A stretch of 64,000 nucleotides of DNA. It comes from an uncultured Chloroflexota bacterium (GTDB lineage: Bacteria > Chloroflexota > UBA11872). Shown here piece by piece: positions 54,078 to 62,746 of this stretch; the first letter of the stretch is position 1, and each line of letters starts with the position of its first letter. A program made the position numbers and the translations under genes. The DNA lies in assembly GCA_958296175.1 (NCBI GenBank), contig OY282448.1, positions 434,001 through 498,000 of the forward strand, written 5' to 3'. The notes under the pieces were generated by a model. It saw only the letters and a list, made by a program, of their open reading frames with translations, was not told where the DNA came from and ran no database searches.

Positions 54078-54587
54078 ATGCACGCCATGCTTCGCTTGTG
54101 CAGCCGCTCGCATTGGCGGCGGCTCTTTGCCCTCGCAGCCGTCCTTGCCGTCGGCGGGCTGCTTGCGGCCGCGTGCGCCGAGGACGCGGAGGTCGAACCG
54201 GACGAGCTGGACCTGGCCGACAAGACGCGCGTCACCGTCGAGGCCGAGTTTGGCACCAGCAGCATCCCGCGCGCCGGCCGCCAGGAAATCTGGGTCACCC
54301 GCTCCGTCGGCTGGGACCCCTGCCCGGAAGTGGTGGGCGCGCGGCACCCGCCGCCCACCTGCTGGATTCGCGTGTTGATCGACGACGTGCAGGTGGCGGT
54401 GGTGCTGCCCGAGCCGGACGGGTCGTTCGGGCCCTTCCCGGTCGCGGTGCACTTCGACGTGTTCGACATCGCGCCCGGCGCGCACCAGATTCAGCTGGTG
54501 CAGGTCGGCCGCCTGGAAGTGCGGGCCACGCCGCCCGGCGCGCTGCAGGTGGAACCGCCGCCGGCGGAAGGGTCGGCGGCAGCGTAG
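54078..54587 (+). CDS. Predicted lipoprotein, unknown
   Basis: 169 residues; ATG 54087 is a second possible start. A basic N-terminus and hydrophobic stretch (LFALAAVLAVGGLLAAACAED) end in the lipobox LAAAC, so the mature protein would begin at Cys and be membrane anchored. The mature domain is beta-rich and has the pattern of an Ig-like or CARDB-type module (IWVTRSVGWDPCPEVVG, PFPVAVHFDVFDIAPGAHQI), with two cysteines that could pair. No family is recognised. Just downstream lies a tandem 16-17 bp repeat (GCCTCCGAAACAAAGCA-like, ~54606-54640). Confidence 0.65.
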   Translation: MHAMLRLCSRSHWRRLFALAAVLAVGGLLAAACAEDAEVEPDELDLADKTRVTVEAEFGTSSIPRAGRQEIWVTRSVGWDPCPEVVGARHPPPTCWIRVLIDDVQVAVVLPEPDGSFGPFPVAVHFDVFDIAPGAHQIQLVQVGRLEVRATPPGALQVEPPPAEGSAAA

Positions 54588-54676
54588 GCCGCGGGGTCGG
54601 CGGCAGCCTCCGAAACAAAGCAGCCTCCGAGACAAGCACGAGCAGCCGCGCAAAGCCTGCGCGCGGTGGTTCCCGA

Positions 54677-55546
54677 TTACCCGCGCGCGACCGACGAGCC
54701 CAGAATCTCGGCGGCGAGCGCGGTGTCGTCCAGCAGGTCGACAGCCTCGTCGACGCGGGCGATCTGGAGAACGAGCGTGAGCACGGCGTCCTGTTCCGCC
54801 ACCAGCAGGCGCGCCTCGAACACGTCCGAGCCGCTGGCCACGCGCGTGCGCGCCGCCGCCGCGCGCTGCCCCACGTCGCCCGGGTCGCGGGTTTCCAGTT
54901 CCTGCACCTCCGCCGCGCGCGCCGCGTCTTGAAAGCCTTCCACCAGCCCCCCGGCCACGGTTTGCAGAAACTGCTGGGGCGCCGCCAGCAGGTCGTCCGC
55001 CACCAGCCGCTCGACGCTGGAGGTGCTCTGGCCCACGAACACCAGCGCCAGCAACAGGGGCAGCGGGCGCCGGATGACCAGCGGGTCCAGGAACTGGCCT
55101 TGCAGGCCGAAGGTGCTGGCGGTGACGCCGTCCGCCGCACCCTGGGCCACGGGCAGACCCAGACGCTCGCTCAGATCGTCCGGGGCGGGCAGCCGGGCGC
55201 GCAGTTCGCTCACGGTGTAGCGCCGCAGCTCTTCCGGCGAGGCGGTGGGCAGCGCGGCTGGGGTTTCTCCCGGCGCCGGCGCGGCCGTGGGCGCGGGTTC
55301 GGCGGCCTGCGTGGGGGGCGGGGCGGGCGCAGCCGCGGGGGCGGCCGTGGAGGTGGGCGTGGGCCGCGGCGTGGCCGTGGCCAGCGGGATGGGCGTCCAG
55401 GTCGGCGTGGGCCGCGGCGTTGGCGTGGGCGGCGCACGCTCGACCTCGGCGGTGTCCAGCGGCATGCACGCGGCCGCCGCGGTCAGCAGCGCTGTCAGGG
55501 CCGCGGCGCGCGCGCCTTGCGCGCTCCAGCGTCGGGCGCCGCTCAC
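54677..55546 (-). CDS. Predicted lipoprotein with PT-rich linker, unknown
   Basis: 289 residues. The signal ends in TALLTAAAACMP, a lipobox-like AAAC at residue 27. A Pro/Thr/Ala-rich linker (APPTPTPRPTPTWTP onward) covers ~residues 38-105. The folded part is helical (LRRYTVSELRARLPAPDDLS, DVFEARLLVAEQDAVLTLVL, EAVDLLDDTALAAEIL). It starts within the aminopeptidase stop (ATGA overlap at 55543-55546), so it is coupled to that gene. Function unknown. Confidence 0.65.
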   Translation of the reverse strand: MSGARRWSAQGARAAALTALLTAAAACMPLDTAEVERAPPTPTPRPTPTWTPIPLATATPRPTPTSTAAPAAAPAPPPTQAAEPAPTAAPAPGETPAALPTASPEELRRYTVSELRARLPAPDDLSERLGLPVAQGAADGVTASTFGLQGQFLDPLVIRRPLPLLLALVFVGQSTSSVERLVADDLLAAPQQFLQTVAGGLVEGFQDAARAAEVQELETRDPGDVGQRAAAARTRVASGSDVFEARLLVAEQDAVLTLVLQIARVDEAVDLLDDTALAAEILGSSVARG

Positions 55547-56553
55547 ACCGCCAGGCGCCCGTCGTCGATCAGCACCGCGCCGCCCGCCGCGATGGTCGGG
55601 CGGTCGATCACGCCGTCGCGGTGGAAGGGCACGTCCACCACGCCACCGAAGTGCACGTTGCTGCCCAGAGCCACGTGCGCCGTGCCCACGACCTTTTCGC
55701 TCTCCAGCAGGTTGCCGGTGACCCGCGCGGCCGGATTGGCGCCGATGCCCAGTTCGGCAATGGTGCGCGCGCCGCCGCCCAGCTGGGCGAACACGACGCG
55801 CAGCGCCTCCACGCCGGGACCGTGCATCTCGCAGACGCGGCCGTCACGCACCGTCAGCACCAGCGGCTCGCCGCCGCTCGGAATCTGGTCGTCCAGGGCC
55901 AACGAGGCGGCGTCCATGACCAGGGTTCCGTGCGCGCGGCCTTCCAGCGGGGCGATGAACGCCTCGCCGGCGGGCAGATTGCCGAACGCGCCCGGCGCCG
56001 TGAAGACGCCCGTGTCGGCCAGGCCGCGGCGGCCCGTCAGGTCCAGGTGCAGATCGCTGCCGCCGGGCGAGGTGAGCCGCGCCGTGTCGGCCGCGCTGAG
56101 CATGTCGGCCAGCGCCTCCGTGACGCGCGCAATGGCCGCGTAGTCCACGCGCAGCGTGCGCATGGCCATTTCGTAGGTGATGGACGGCATGCTGGCGATG
56201 CGCGCGCCGGCGGCGCTGGCGGCCTGGCGCGCGTGGGTGTGGCTGAGCGATTTGCTGGTGGGCAGCAGGCAGACGTCGGCCGAAGCCATCGCCTCGGCCA
56301 CGCGCGGGGGAGGTTCGCTGCCGTGTTCGCGCGCCACCGGCATCACCAGCAGCCGCACGTCGGCGGCTGCGCGCGCCGCGCCGTGCACGAACAGCTCCGC
56401 CAGCGGGCGCTGCGGCGGGTCGGTCACCACCACCACGCGCTCGCCCGCGCCCACGCCCAGCGACTGGCGGACGACGGCCTCCAGCATCGCCGCCTCGTCG
56501 GGGTCGAGCGCACGCGGCGCCACCTCGCCAGCCGCAAGTTCCAGAACTGCCAT
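55543..56553 (-). CDS. M29-type aminopeptidase family protein (COG2309)
   Basis: 336 residues from ATG 56553 (MAVLELAAGEVAPRALD); a start at 56607 would add 18 residues. The sequence follows thermophilic aminopeptidase T/AmpS and the related NicX dioxygenases: GAFGNLPAGEAFIAPLEG, AELGIGANPAARVTGNLLESEKVVGT in two adjoining parts, HVALGSNVHFGGVVDVPFH. The conserved Glu residues in PAGEAF and ESEK and the later His residues are the expected metal ligands. It probably hydrolyses N-terminal residues of peptides with divalent metal in the cytoplasm; an oxygenase role cannot be excluded. Confidence 0.8.
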   Translation of the reverse strand: MAVLELAAGEVAPRALDPDEAAMLEAVVRQSLGVGAGERVVVVTDPPQRPLAELFVHGAARAAADVRLLVMPVAREHGSEPPPRVAEAMASADVCLLPTSKSLSHTHARQAASAAGARIASMPSITYEMAMRTLRVDYAAIARVTEALADMLSAADTARLTSPGGSDLHLDLTGRRGLADTGVFTAPGAFGNLPAGEAFIAPLEGRAHGTLVMDAASLALDDQIPSGGEPLVLTVRDGRVCEMHGPGVEALRVVFAQLGGGARTIAELGIGANPAARVTGNLLESEKVVGTAHVALGSNVHFGGVVDVPFHRDGVIDRPTIAAGGAVLIDDGRLAV

Positions 56554-56639
56554 GACGCGCCGCCACCGCACGAAGATCACCCGCAGTGTGACACCACCAG
56601 CCGCCACCCCAACAAGATTCGCCGCACTTTTCCCTAGCG

Positions 56640-56745
56640 AGGCGCCTCTCTTTGCCTCTCCCCGGAGGCCTCTCCCTCCCTCTCCCTAGAGGCCTCTTTT
56701 TTCCTCTACCCGCGCTGCGGGGAGAGGGGAAAGATAGGGAAAGAA
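56640..56745 (+). repeat. Palindromic repeats including a terminator-like hairpin with T6
   Basis: GAGGCC (56665-56670) pairs with GGCCTC (56691-56696) and is followed by six T (56697-56702), which is a rho-independent terminator form on the plus strand. CTCTACCCGCGCTGCGGGGAGAGG near 56704-56727 is another copy of the dispersed palindrome. The element lies in the spacer between the divergent aminopeptidase and hydrolase genes, so no plus-strand gene obviously ends here. It may be an insertion-derived repeat or an attenuator. Confidence 0.6.
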
Positions 56746-56826
56746 GGGAACGAAGGGGGGAAGACCAGCGCTGGCCGTGTGGCGGGGGCGGGGGCGTTTT
56801 AGGATGCGGGGAGAGAATCCTGTCGG

Positions 56827-57837
56827 ATGGGAGCTGTTTACCAGGGCATGCATCAGCGCCGGCCGCGAGCGCGGTTGGTGCTGGCGCCGCCGCGCCGCGC
56901 CAGCGTAGCCGCCTGGCTGCGGCGGCTGGGCGTCGGCCTTGCGGCGCTGGGCGCGGCGGGCGCGCTGGGCGTGCTGCTGGTCTCTGCGGGCGCCGCCTGG
57001 CTCGTCACCCACCCGCCGCAGTCCGCCGAGTTCACCACGCGGCTGGACGACGACGTGGGCTGGGTGCGGCTGGACTTCGCCTCGCGCCGGGGCGCGCGGC
57101 TGGCCGGGTGGTTCGCGCCCACGCTGGACCCTGCGGGCACGGTAATCGTGTCGCACGGCGTGGGCGGCACGCACCGCGACGTCATCGGCAAGGCCAACAT
57201 GCTGCGGCAGCTGGGGTTCAACACGTTCGTGTTCGACTTCCTGGGCCACGGGCTGAGCGGTCCGGGCGTCGTGACGCTGGGCGCGGGCGAGGTCGAGGAC
57301 TTGCTGGCCGCCGTGGACCTTGCGGCGGGGCTGCCCGGCGTAGACCCGCGGCGCATTGCGGTGCTGGGCGACTCCATGGGCGGCGCCGTCGCCATCATGG
57401 CGGCGGCCCGCGACGAGCGCATCGCCGCAGTTATTGCCGAGTCGTCCTACGCGCGCCTGTCGCGCGTGGCAACAGACTCGTTCCAGGCCTTCCTGCGGCT
57501 GCCCGCCTTCCCGTTCGCCGGGCCCGTCCAGCTGTTCGGCCGCCTGTTCGGGCGCGTGGACCCGGGCCAGGTGAACCCGGTGGAGGACATCGCGCGCATC
57601 AGCCCGCGGCCCGTGTTTCTGATCCACGGGGAGGACGACCGCCACGTGCCCGCGGCGGCCTCGCAGGAGCTGTACGACGCGGCGGGCGAGCCGCGCGTGT
57701 TGTGGACGCCGGCGCGCATCGGGCACACGGGCGCGTTCTACCAGCGCTTCGGCGACTACGCGGTGCGCGTGAACGCCTTTCTGCGCCAGGCGCTGGGCCG
57801 CGGCGCCCCGCCCGCGGCGCGCGCAGTTGGCGTATGA
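56827..57837 (+). CDS. Membrane-anchored alpha/beta hydrolase
   Basis: 336 residues. An N-terminal membrane helix (GVGLAALGAAGALGVLLVSAG) lies at ~residues 35-57. The hydrolase domain has the oxyanion strand TVIVSHGVGGTHRDVI, nucleophile elbow AVLGDSMGGAVAIM (Ser), acid in FLIHGEDDRHVP (Asp) and His in IGHTGAFYQRF, so the triad is complete. It resembles BAAT/YqkD-like lysophospholipase or peptidase relatives; the substrate is unknown. A later start (MHQRRPRARL, codon 8) is possible. It is followed by a cytochrome c gene after 116 bp. Confidence 0.88.
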   Translation: MGAVYQGMHQRRPRARLVLAPPRRASVAAWLRRLGVGLAALGAAGALGVLLVSAGAAWLVTHPPQSAEFTTRLDDDVGWVRLDFASRRGARLAGWFAPTLDPAGTVIVSHGVGGTHRDVIGKANMLRQLGFNTFVFDFLGHGLSGPGVVTLGAGEVEDLLAAVDLAAGLPGVDPRRIAVLGDSMGGAVAIMAAARDERIAAVIAESSYARLSRVATDSFQAFLRLPAFPFAGPVQLFGRLFGRVDPGQVNPVEDIARISPRPVFLIHGEDDRHVPAAASQELYDAAGEPRVLWTPARIGHTGAFYQRFGDYAVRVNAFLRQALGRGAPPAARAVGV

Positions 57838-57953
57838 TGCACGGTGAGCCGCGGGCGCCCAGGCGCGCCGTCTGCCGCCCGCGCCGCCGACGCCCGAGGC
57901 GCCGGTGCTACTATCACGCCTTCGCCGTGACCCCGCCTCCTGGGAGCGCTTGA

Positions 57954-58511
57954 GTGGAACGCAGCGGCTCGTCCGTCACCGACACCACGATCGTGGTTAT
58001 GGTCCTTCTCCTGGGCGGGATGTTTTGGCTGTTCACGTGGCTCCCCTCGCTGGGCCTGCGCCAGGAAATCGAAATGTGGGCCGTGCCCATGGAGGACACC
58101 AACAGGGAAAACCCGGTGCCGCTCACGGAGGAGGCGCTCATGCAGGCGCGTGAGCAGTTCCTCTACACCTGCGCCAAGTGCCACGGCTTCCTGGCCGACG
58201 GCTACGGGCCGCAGTACCAGCTGCTGATCCCGCGGCCGCTCAACTTCAGCCATCCGGAGGTGCAGGCGCAGACCGACGGCGAGATGTTCTACAAGATCAA
58301 GACGGGCCGCGGCGACATGCCGGAATACGGCTCGCGCACCACGGACGAAGAAATCTGGCAGTTGGTCCACTACATCCGCGCCCTGCCGCACCTGCCGGGC
58401 TATTACAACGTCTCGAACCCGGACGACCCCGTGCTGAACCCAGGCGTGGTGCCCACGTCACGGCCCGACACGACAGTCACGGCGATTCCGCTCACCGCGC
58501 CGGACCGCTAA
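57954..58511 (+). CDS. Membrane-anchored monohaem cytochrome c
   Basis: 185 residues from GTG 57954. An N-terminal membrane anchor (TTIVVMVLLLGGMFWLFTWL, ~residues 12-31) is followed by one haem c motif CAKCH at 73-77, with a likely axial Met in GRGDMPEYG, and a helix EEIWQLVHYIRAL as in class I cytochromes (cytochrome-cbb3 or alternative-complex-III subunit type). It would carry electrons on the outer face of the membrane in respiration, feeding the proton gradient used by the ATP synthase. A possible -10 (TACTAT, 57909-57914) lies upstream. No oxidase genes are adjacent. Confidence 0.88.
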   Translation: MERSGSSVTDTTIVVMVLLLGGMFWLFTWLPSLGLRQEIEMWAVPMEDTNRENPVPLTEEALMQAREQFLYTCAKCHGFLADGYGPQYQLLIPRPLNFSHPEVQAQTDGEMFYKIKTGRGDMPEYGSRTTDEEIWQLVHYIRALPHLPGYYNVSNPDDPVLNPGVVPTSRPDTTVTAIPLTAPDR

Positions 58512-58545
58512 GCGCCGGCCGGGCGCTGGTCCGCAACACCGCGCC

Positions 58546-59943
58546 ATGACGTTCGCCAGTGCCCGCGACACGGCGGCCGCGGTCCGCGAGGGAGCGGTGC
58601 ACGCGCTGGACGTGACCGACGCGGCCCTGCGCCGCATCCAGCAAGCCGATGGCCGCCTGCATGCGTTCCGCTGTCTGGACGCCGACGGCGCGCGCGCGGC
58701 GGCCATGGCCCTAGACGCGGCCCGCGCCAACGGCGCGCCGCTGGGCCTGCTGGCCGGCGTGCCGGTTGCCGTCAAGGAAAACGTCGCGGTGTCCGGCCTG
58801 CCCATCGAGTCGGGGTCCGCGCTGCGGCGCGGCGTGCGCGCGGCCGTGGACGCCCCGGCCATCGCGCGCCTGCGCGCCGCCGGCGCCGTCATCCTGGGCA
58901 CCACCTGCATGCCCGAATTCGGACATCTGGCCTTCAGCCACAGTCCCCTCGGGCCGGCCACGCGCAACCCCTGGTCTCCCGCGCACACGCCCGGCGGGTC
59001 CAGCGGCGGGTCGGCCGCCGCGGTTGCCGCCGGGCTGGTGGACCTGGCCCTGGGCACCGACGGCGGGGGATCGATCCGCATCCCGGCCGCCTGCTGCGGC
59101 GTGGTGGGGCACAAGCCCACCCTGGGGCGCGTACCCCATGCTCCGCTGCGCCTGGGGTTCGCGCCCCTGTCGCACCTGGGACCCATCGCGCGCTCGGTGG
59201 ACGACGCGGCGCTGATGCTGGACGTGATTGCCGGCCACGACCAGAGCGACCCGGGCTCACTGCCGCCGGAAGGCCTGCGCTACAGCGGCGTTGCGGCCCA
59301 TCCGCCCACGGCCGGCCGCCTGGCCTGGGCGCCGCAGCTGGGCGCGGCGCCGGCCGACGACGCCGTGCTGACGCCCTGCCGCGCCGCCGTGCAGGCCGTG
59401 GAAGACGCCGGCCTGCACGTCACCACCATCGACCCGCTGCTGCCGGACTTGACCGAACCCTGGGCCGTCTTGTTCGACGTGATGCTGGCCTCGCTGGTGC
59501 GCGGCCGCATGGACGACGTACGCCGTCAGTCGGACGCCAGCTTCATTGCCTGCGTGGAACGCGGGCTGGCGGCCAGCGCCACGGACTACCTGGCCGCGGA
59601 AGCCGTGCGGCGCGACGCCTGGGACGCCATGCGCGCGCTCTACCGCGGCTTCGACGCGGTGCTGACGCCAACGCTCCTGCAGCCGCCCCTGCCCGTCGAC
59701 CCGGCCACAGGCGTCACCAACGCGCCCGAATCGTGGGCCGAACGCTGGTTCCAGCACGTGTACCCCTTCAACCTCACCGGCCAGCCGGCCGTCAGCGTGC
59801 CGGTGGGAACCACGCCAGACGGTCTGCCCATCGGGTTGCAGGTCGTGGGCCCGCGGCTGGCGGACGGCGTCACCATCGGGTTTGCAGCGGCCGTCGAACG
59901 CGCCGTGGGCCGCGTCGGCCCCCCGCCGCCGCTCCCGTCCTGA
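58546..59943 (+). CDS. Amidase (amidase-signature family)
   Basis: 465 residues. The Ser-cisSer-Lys triad is visible: Lys in GVPVAVKENVAVSG, the Gly/Ser-rich signature PGGSSGGSAAAVAAGLVDLA, and the nucleophile segment GTDGGGSIRIPAACCGVVG followed by HKPTLGRVP. The C-terminal part has FNLTGQPAVSVPVGTTPDGLPIGLQVVG. Members hydrolyse amides, including indoleacetamide, or are the GatA subunit; without gatB or gatC nearby a catabolic amidase is more likely. The gene lies 34 bp after the cytochrome gene. Confidence 0.92.
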   Translation: MTFASARDTAAAVREGAVHALDVTDAALRRIQQADGRLHAFRCLDADGARAAAMALDAARANGAPLGLLAGVPVAVKENVAVSGLPIESGSALRRGVRAAVDAPAIARLRAAGAVILGTTCMPEFGHLAFSHSPLGPATRNPWSPAHTPGGSSGGSAAAVAAGLVDLALGTDGGGSIRIPAACCGVVGHKPTLGRVPHAPLRLGFAPLSHLGPIARSVDDAALMLDVIAGHDQSDPGSLPPEGLRYSGVAAHPPTAGRLAWAPQLGAAPADDAVLTPCRAAVQAVEDAGLHVTTIDPLLPDLTEPWAVLFDVMLASLVRGRMDDVRRQSDASFIACVERGLAASATDYLAAEAVRRDAWDAMRALYRGFDAVLTPTLLQPPLPVDPATGVTNAPESWAERWFQHVYPFNLTGQPAVSVPVGTTPDGLPIGLQVVGPRLADGVTIGFAAAVERAVGRVGPPPPLPS

Positions 59944-59974
59944 CCCGCGCGGCGCGGCCGCCGCGCGGATTGCC

Positions 59975-59980
59975 TACAAT
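59975..59980 (+). promoter_or_regulatory. Possible -10 box upstream of citrate synthase gene
   Basis: TACAAT in an otherwise GC-rich stretch, 107 bp before the citrate synthase ATG. It is followed by AGAAACGAAA. No convincing -35 is seen 16-18 bp upstream, so this is weak support. Confidence 0.25.
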
Positions 59981-60087
59981 AGAAACGAAAGCCCCGCGCG
60001 TGCAGCGCCGCCCTGCGCGGGAGCGCCCGCCGCCGTGCCCGGACGAACCCCGGAAATTGGTTCGCTTCTGAACGATACGAGACACGA

Positions 60088-61209
60088 ATGGCAGACAAGG
60101 ACAGCGGTCTTCGGGGCATCGTCGCCGGCAAGTCGGCGCTCAGCTGGGTCGACGGCCAGGTCGGGCAACTGACCTACCGCGGCATCGACATTGCCGACCT
60201 GGCAGAGCACACCAGTTTCGAAGAAGTCGCCTACCTCCTGTGGCACGACGCGCTGCCCACGCGCGCCCAGCTAGACGAGCTGGCCAACCAGATCGACGAA
60301 GCGCGCGCCCTGCCCGCGCCGGTGATGGACACCCTGGCCGCCCTGCCGGCGGACACCGTTCCCATGGACGCGCTGCGCACGGCCATCTCCATTCTGGGCA
60401 GCTTCGACCCCGACCAGGGCGACGACTCGCTGGACGCCAGCCGGCGCAAGGCCGTGCGCCTGCTGGCCCAAACGCCCAACGTGGTGGCGCAGGTGGGCCG
60501 CATGCAGGGCGGCCTCGGCCCCGCCGACCCGCCGGCCGGCGCCATCGCCTCCTCCTTCCTGGCCACGCTCTTCAACGCCGCGCCCACGGACGAGGCGGCG
60601 CGCACCATCGACCTGCTGCTGGTCTTGCAAGCCGACCACGAATTCAACGCCAGCACCTTTGCCGCGCGCGTCATCGCGGCCACGCTCACCGACATGCACT
60701 CGGCCATCACCGGCGCCATCGGCGCGCTGCGCGGCCCGCTGCACGGCGGCGCCAATCAAGCCGTGCTCGACATGCTCCTGCAAATCGAGTCCCCCGACGA
60801 CGCCGAAGCCTGGGTGCTGGAGCGCCTGGCGCGGCGCGAACTCATCATGGGCTTCGGCCACGCCGTCTACAAAACCGCCGACCCGCGCGCCACCATCCTG
60901 CGCGGAATGGCGCGTGACCTGGCCCCGTCCTCCGACAACCCCGAGTGGTTCCAAACCTCGCAGATCATCGAAGCCGTCATGCTGCGCGAAAAGAACCTCA
61001 ACTCCAACGTGGACTTCTACGCCGCCACGGTCTACGCCTCGCTGGGCATCCCGCCCATGCTGTTCACGCCCATCTTTGCCGTCAGCCGCATGAGCGGCTG
61101 GACGGCCCACGTGCTGGAACAGCAGGCCAACAACCGCATCATCCGCCCCCGCGCCGAATACGTCGGCCACGCCAACCGCCAGGTCACCCCCATCGACCAA
61201 CGCGGCTAA
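60088..61209 (+). CDS. gltA: Citrate synthase
   Basis: 373 residues, the short (type I-like, ~370-residue) form of Gram-positives, archaea and Chloroflexota. Catalytic residues are visible: His in ALRGPLHGGANQAVLDML, His in IMGFGHAVYKTADPRA and Asp in SNVDFYAATVYASLG. The start region GLRGIVAGKSALSWVDGQVGQ with LTYRGIDI is also typical. It condenses acetyl-CoA and oxaloacetate in the citric acid cycle; a 2-methylcitrate synthase role is possible since families overlap. It stands alone between an amidase and an oxidoreductase gene. Confidence 0.94.
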   Translation: MADKDSGLRGIVAGKSALSWVDGQVGQLTYRGIDIADLAEHTSFEEVAYLLWHDALPTRAQLDELANQIDEARALPAPVMDTLAALPADTVPMDALRTAISILGSFDPDQGDDSLDASRRKAVRLLAQTPNVVAQVGRMQGGLGPADPPAGAIASSFLATLFNAAPTDEAARTIDLLLVLQADHEFNASTFAARVIAATLTDMHSAITGAIGALRGPLHGGANQAVLDMLLQIESPDDAEAWVLERLARRELIMGFGHAVYKTADPRATILRGMARDLAPSSDNPEWFQTSQIIEAVMLREKNLNSNVDFYAATVYASLGIPPMLFTPIFAVSRMSGWTAHVLEQQANNRIIRPRAEYVGHANRQVTPIDQRG

Positions 61210-61332
61210 CGCCGCGCCGCCGCCCGCCGCCCCGCGCGGCCGAGGGGCGGCGTTCGCCGCTTCCCGCCGCCCCCGCGGCCCCGCGCCGCCCGCGGCCCCC
61301 GCCATTCCCGCGCGCGCAGGAATCCCCGCCCG

Positions 61333-62394
61333 CTAAGCCAGCGGCACCTCCACCCGCGCCGCCGCCGAGCGGTAAATCGCGTCCACAATCTTCGCCACCG
61401 TCACCCCCTGCGCAGCCGTCACCGTCGGCTCGGTTCCCTCGCGCACGGCGCGCACGAAGTCGGCAACGGACAGCACGTGCTGCCGCGCCTCCGCTTCCGG
61501 CGCAACGAAAGTCTCCGTGCTGTGGCAGCCGTCACGGTCGTAATGCACCCGCAAAGGGCTGAGTTCCAGGCCGCCGTCCGCCGCCGACACCTCCAGCCGC
61601 TCCACGCTGCGTTCGCCAATGCGCAGCACCCACGAACATTCCAGCAGCAGGATCAGGTCGTCCTCGAAACGGATGCCGGCAAAAGCCAGATCGTCCACGT
61701 CGTGCGCCGCCGGGTCCCAGGGACCCCAGCGGTTGGTCACGCCGCCGCGGGCGCCAAACGGCTGCGCCGTCGCCCCCCACACGCTGGTCGGCGTGGGATG
61801 GCCCAGCACGTAAAGCGCCCGGTCCAGCGCGTGCACGCCAATGTCGATAAGCGCGCCGCCCCCGTTGGCCGCCTTGGAAGTGAACGCGCCCCAGGTGGGC
61901 ACGCCCGCCTGCCGCAGCATGGCCGCGCGCGCCAGGTGCGGCGCGCCCAGCCGCCCGCTGGCCAGCAGCGCCCGCGCGCGCTGCGTGTCCCAGCCAAAGC
62001 GCGTCTGAAAGTCGATGGCCAGCACGCGCCCCGCCCGTTCCGCCGCCGCCGCCATCGCCTGCGCTTCCACCGCGTTCATGGCCATGGGCTTCTCGCAGAA
62101 CACGTGCGCCCCCGCCTCCAGCGCGGCAATCGTCACCTCGGCGTGCGCCACCGGCGGCGTGCCCACCGCCGCCAGGTCCACGTCCGCGCGCGCCAGCAGG
62201 TCGCGGTAATCCGTAAACGCCTGCGGAACCCCGAACTCGCGCGCAAACGCCTCGGCGCGCCCCTCCATCGGGTCGGCCACGGCCGCAATCTCCACGTTCG
62301 GCTGCGCCGCAAACCCAGGCCGATGCGCCCCGCGCGCAATCCCGCCCGCGCCAATCAACCCCACGCGCAACCGCCGCTCCCCCAGCCCCCTCAT
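61333..62394 (-). CDS. Gfo/Idh/MocA-family oxidoreductase
   Basis: 353 residues from ATG 62394, with GGGAG eight bases upstream; starts at 62409 and 62454 are possible. The Rossmann motif RVGLIGAGGIARGAHRPG is followed by the family signature HVFCEKPMAMNAVEAQAM with the conserved Lys of EKP and a C-terminal GALIDIGVHALDRALYVLG with the catalytic-type Asp and His. Members oxidise sugars, inositols or related compounds with NAD(P). The substrate is unknown; it would suit the sugar-acid metabolism suggested by the enolase-family genes. Confidence 0.92.
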   Translation of the reverse strand: MRGLGERRLRVGLIGAGGIARGAHRPGFAAQPNVEIAAVADPMEGRAEAFAREFGVPQAFTDYRDLLARADVDLAAVGTPPVAHAEVTIAALEAGAHVFCEKPMAMNAVEAQAMAAAAERAGRVLAIDFQTRFGWDTQRARALLASGRLGAPHLARAAMLRQAGVPTWGAFTSKAANGGGALIDIGVHALDRALYVLGHPTPTSVWGATAQPFGARGGVTNRWGPWDPAAHDVDDLAFAGIRFEDDLILLLECSWVLRIGERSVERLEVSAADGGLELSPLRVHYDRDGCHSTETFVAPEAEARQHVLSVADFVRAVREGTEPTVTAAQGVTVAKIVDAIYRSAAARVEVPLA

Positions 62395-62746
62395 CGCCGC
62401 CGCTCCCATCGCGCCCCCAAACCGCACCCGCAGCGCCAACGCAGCATGACCCACCCCCAGCCCCCATCCAAACCGACGGGGACGCTACCACACCCGCCGC
62501 CCGCGCCCCCGCCCCTCACGCGCCGCGCGCGGCCGCGCGGCGCGCGCGCCAGCGCTCCGCCGCTGCACCTTGTAACCTGTCTGTCAAAAGCAGGCTGAGG
62601 CCGGGCAGGGCCAGGTTGGGCAAGGCAGAGCAAGGCAGGCGCGCGCACGTGAATGCCGTATCCATCTCGCAGGGGCCGTCGGGCGTCCTGAGTCCGTTGC
62701 GCTTCGGCGGCGTTGGGCGTCTGGGCGGCCTGGGCATGGCGGCCGC
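62395..62746. other. Gene-free spacer before the restriction-modification genes
   Basis: No gene or convincing promoter is seen. The stretch shows a drop in GC and some short repeated words (GGGCAGGG, GGGCAAGGCAG, GCAAGGCAGG around 62605-62640). It marks the transition from chromosome-like composition to the less GC-rich R-M genes and may hold an insertion boundary. Confidence 0.4.
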
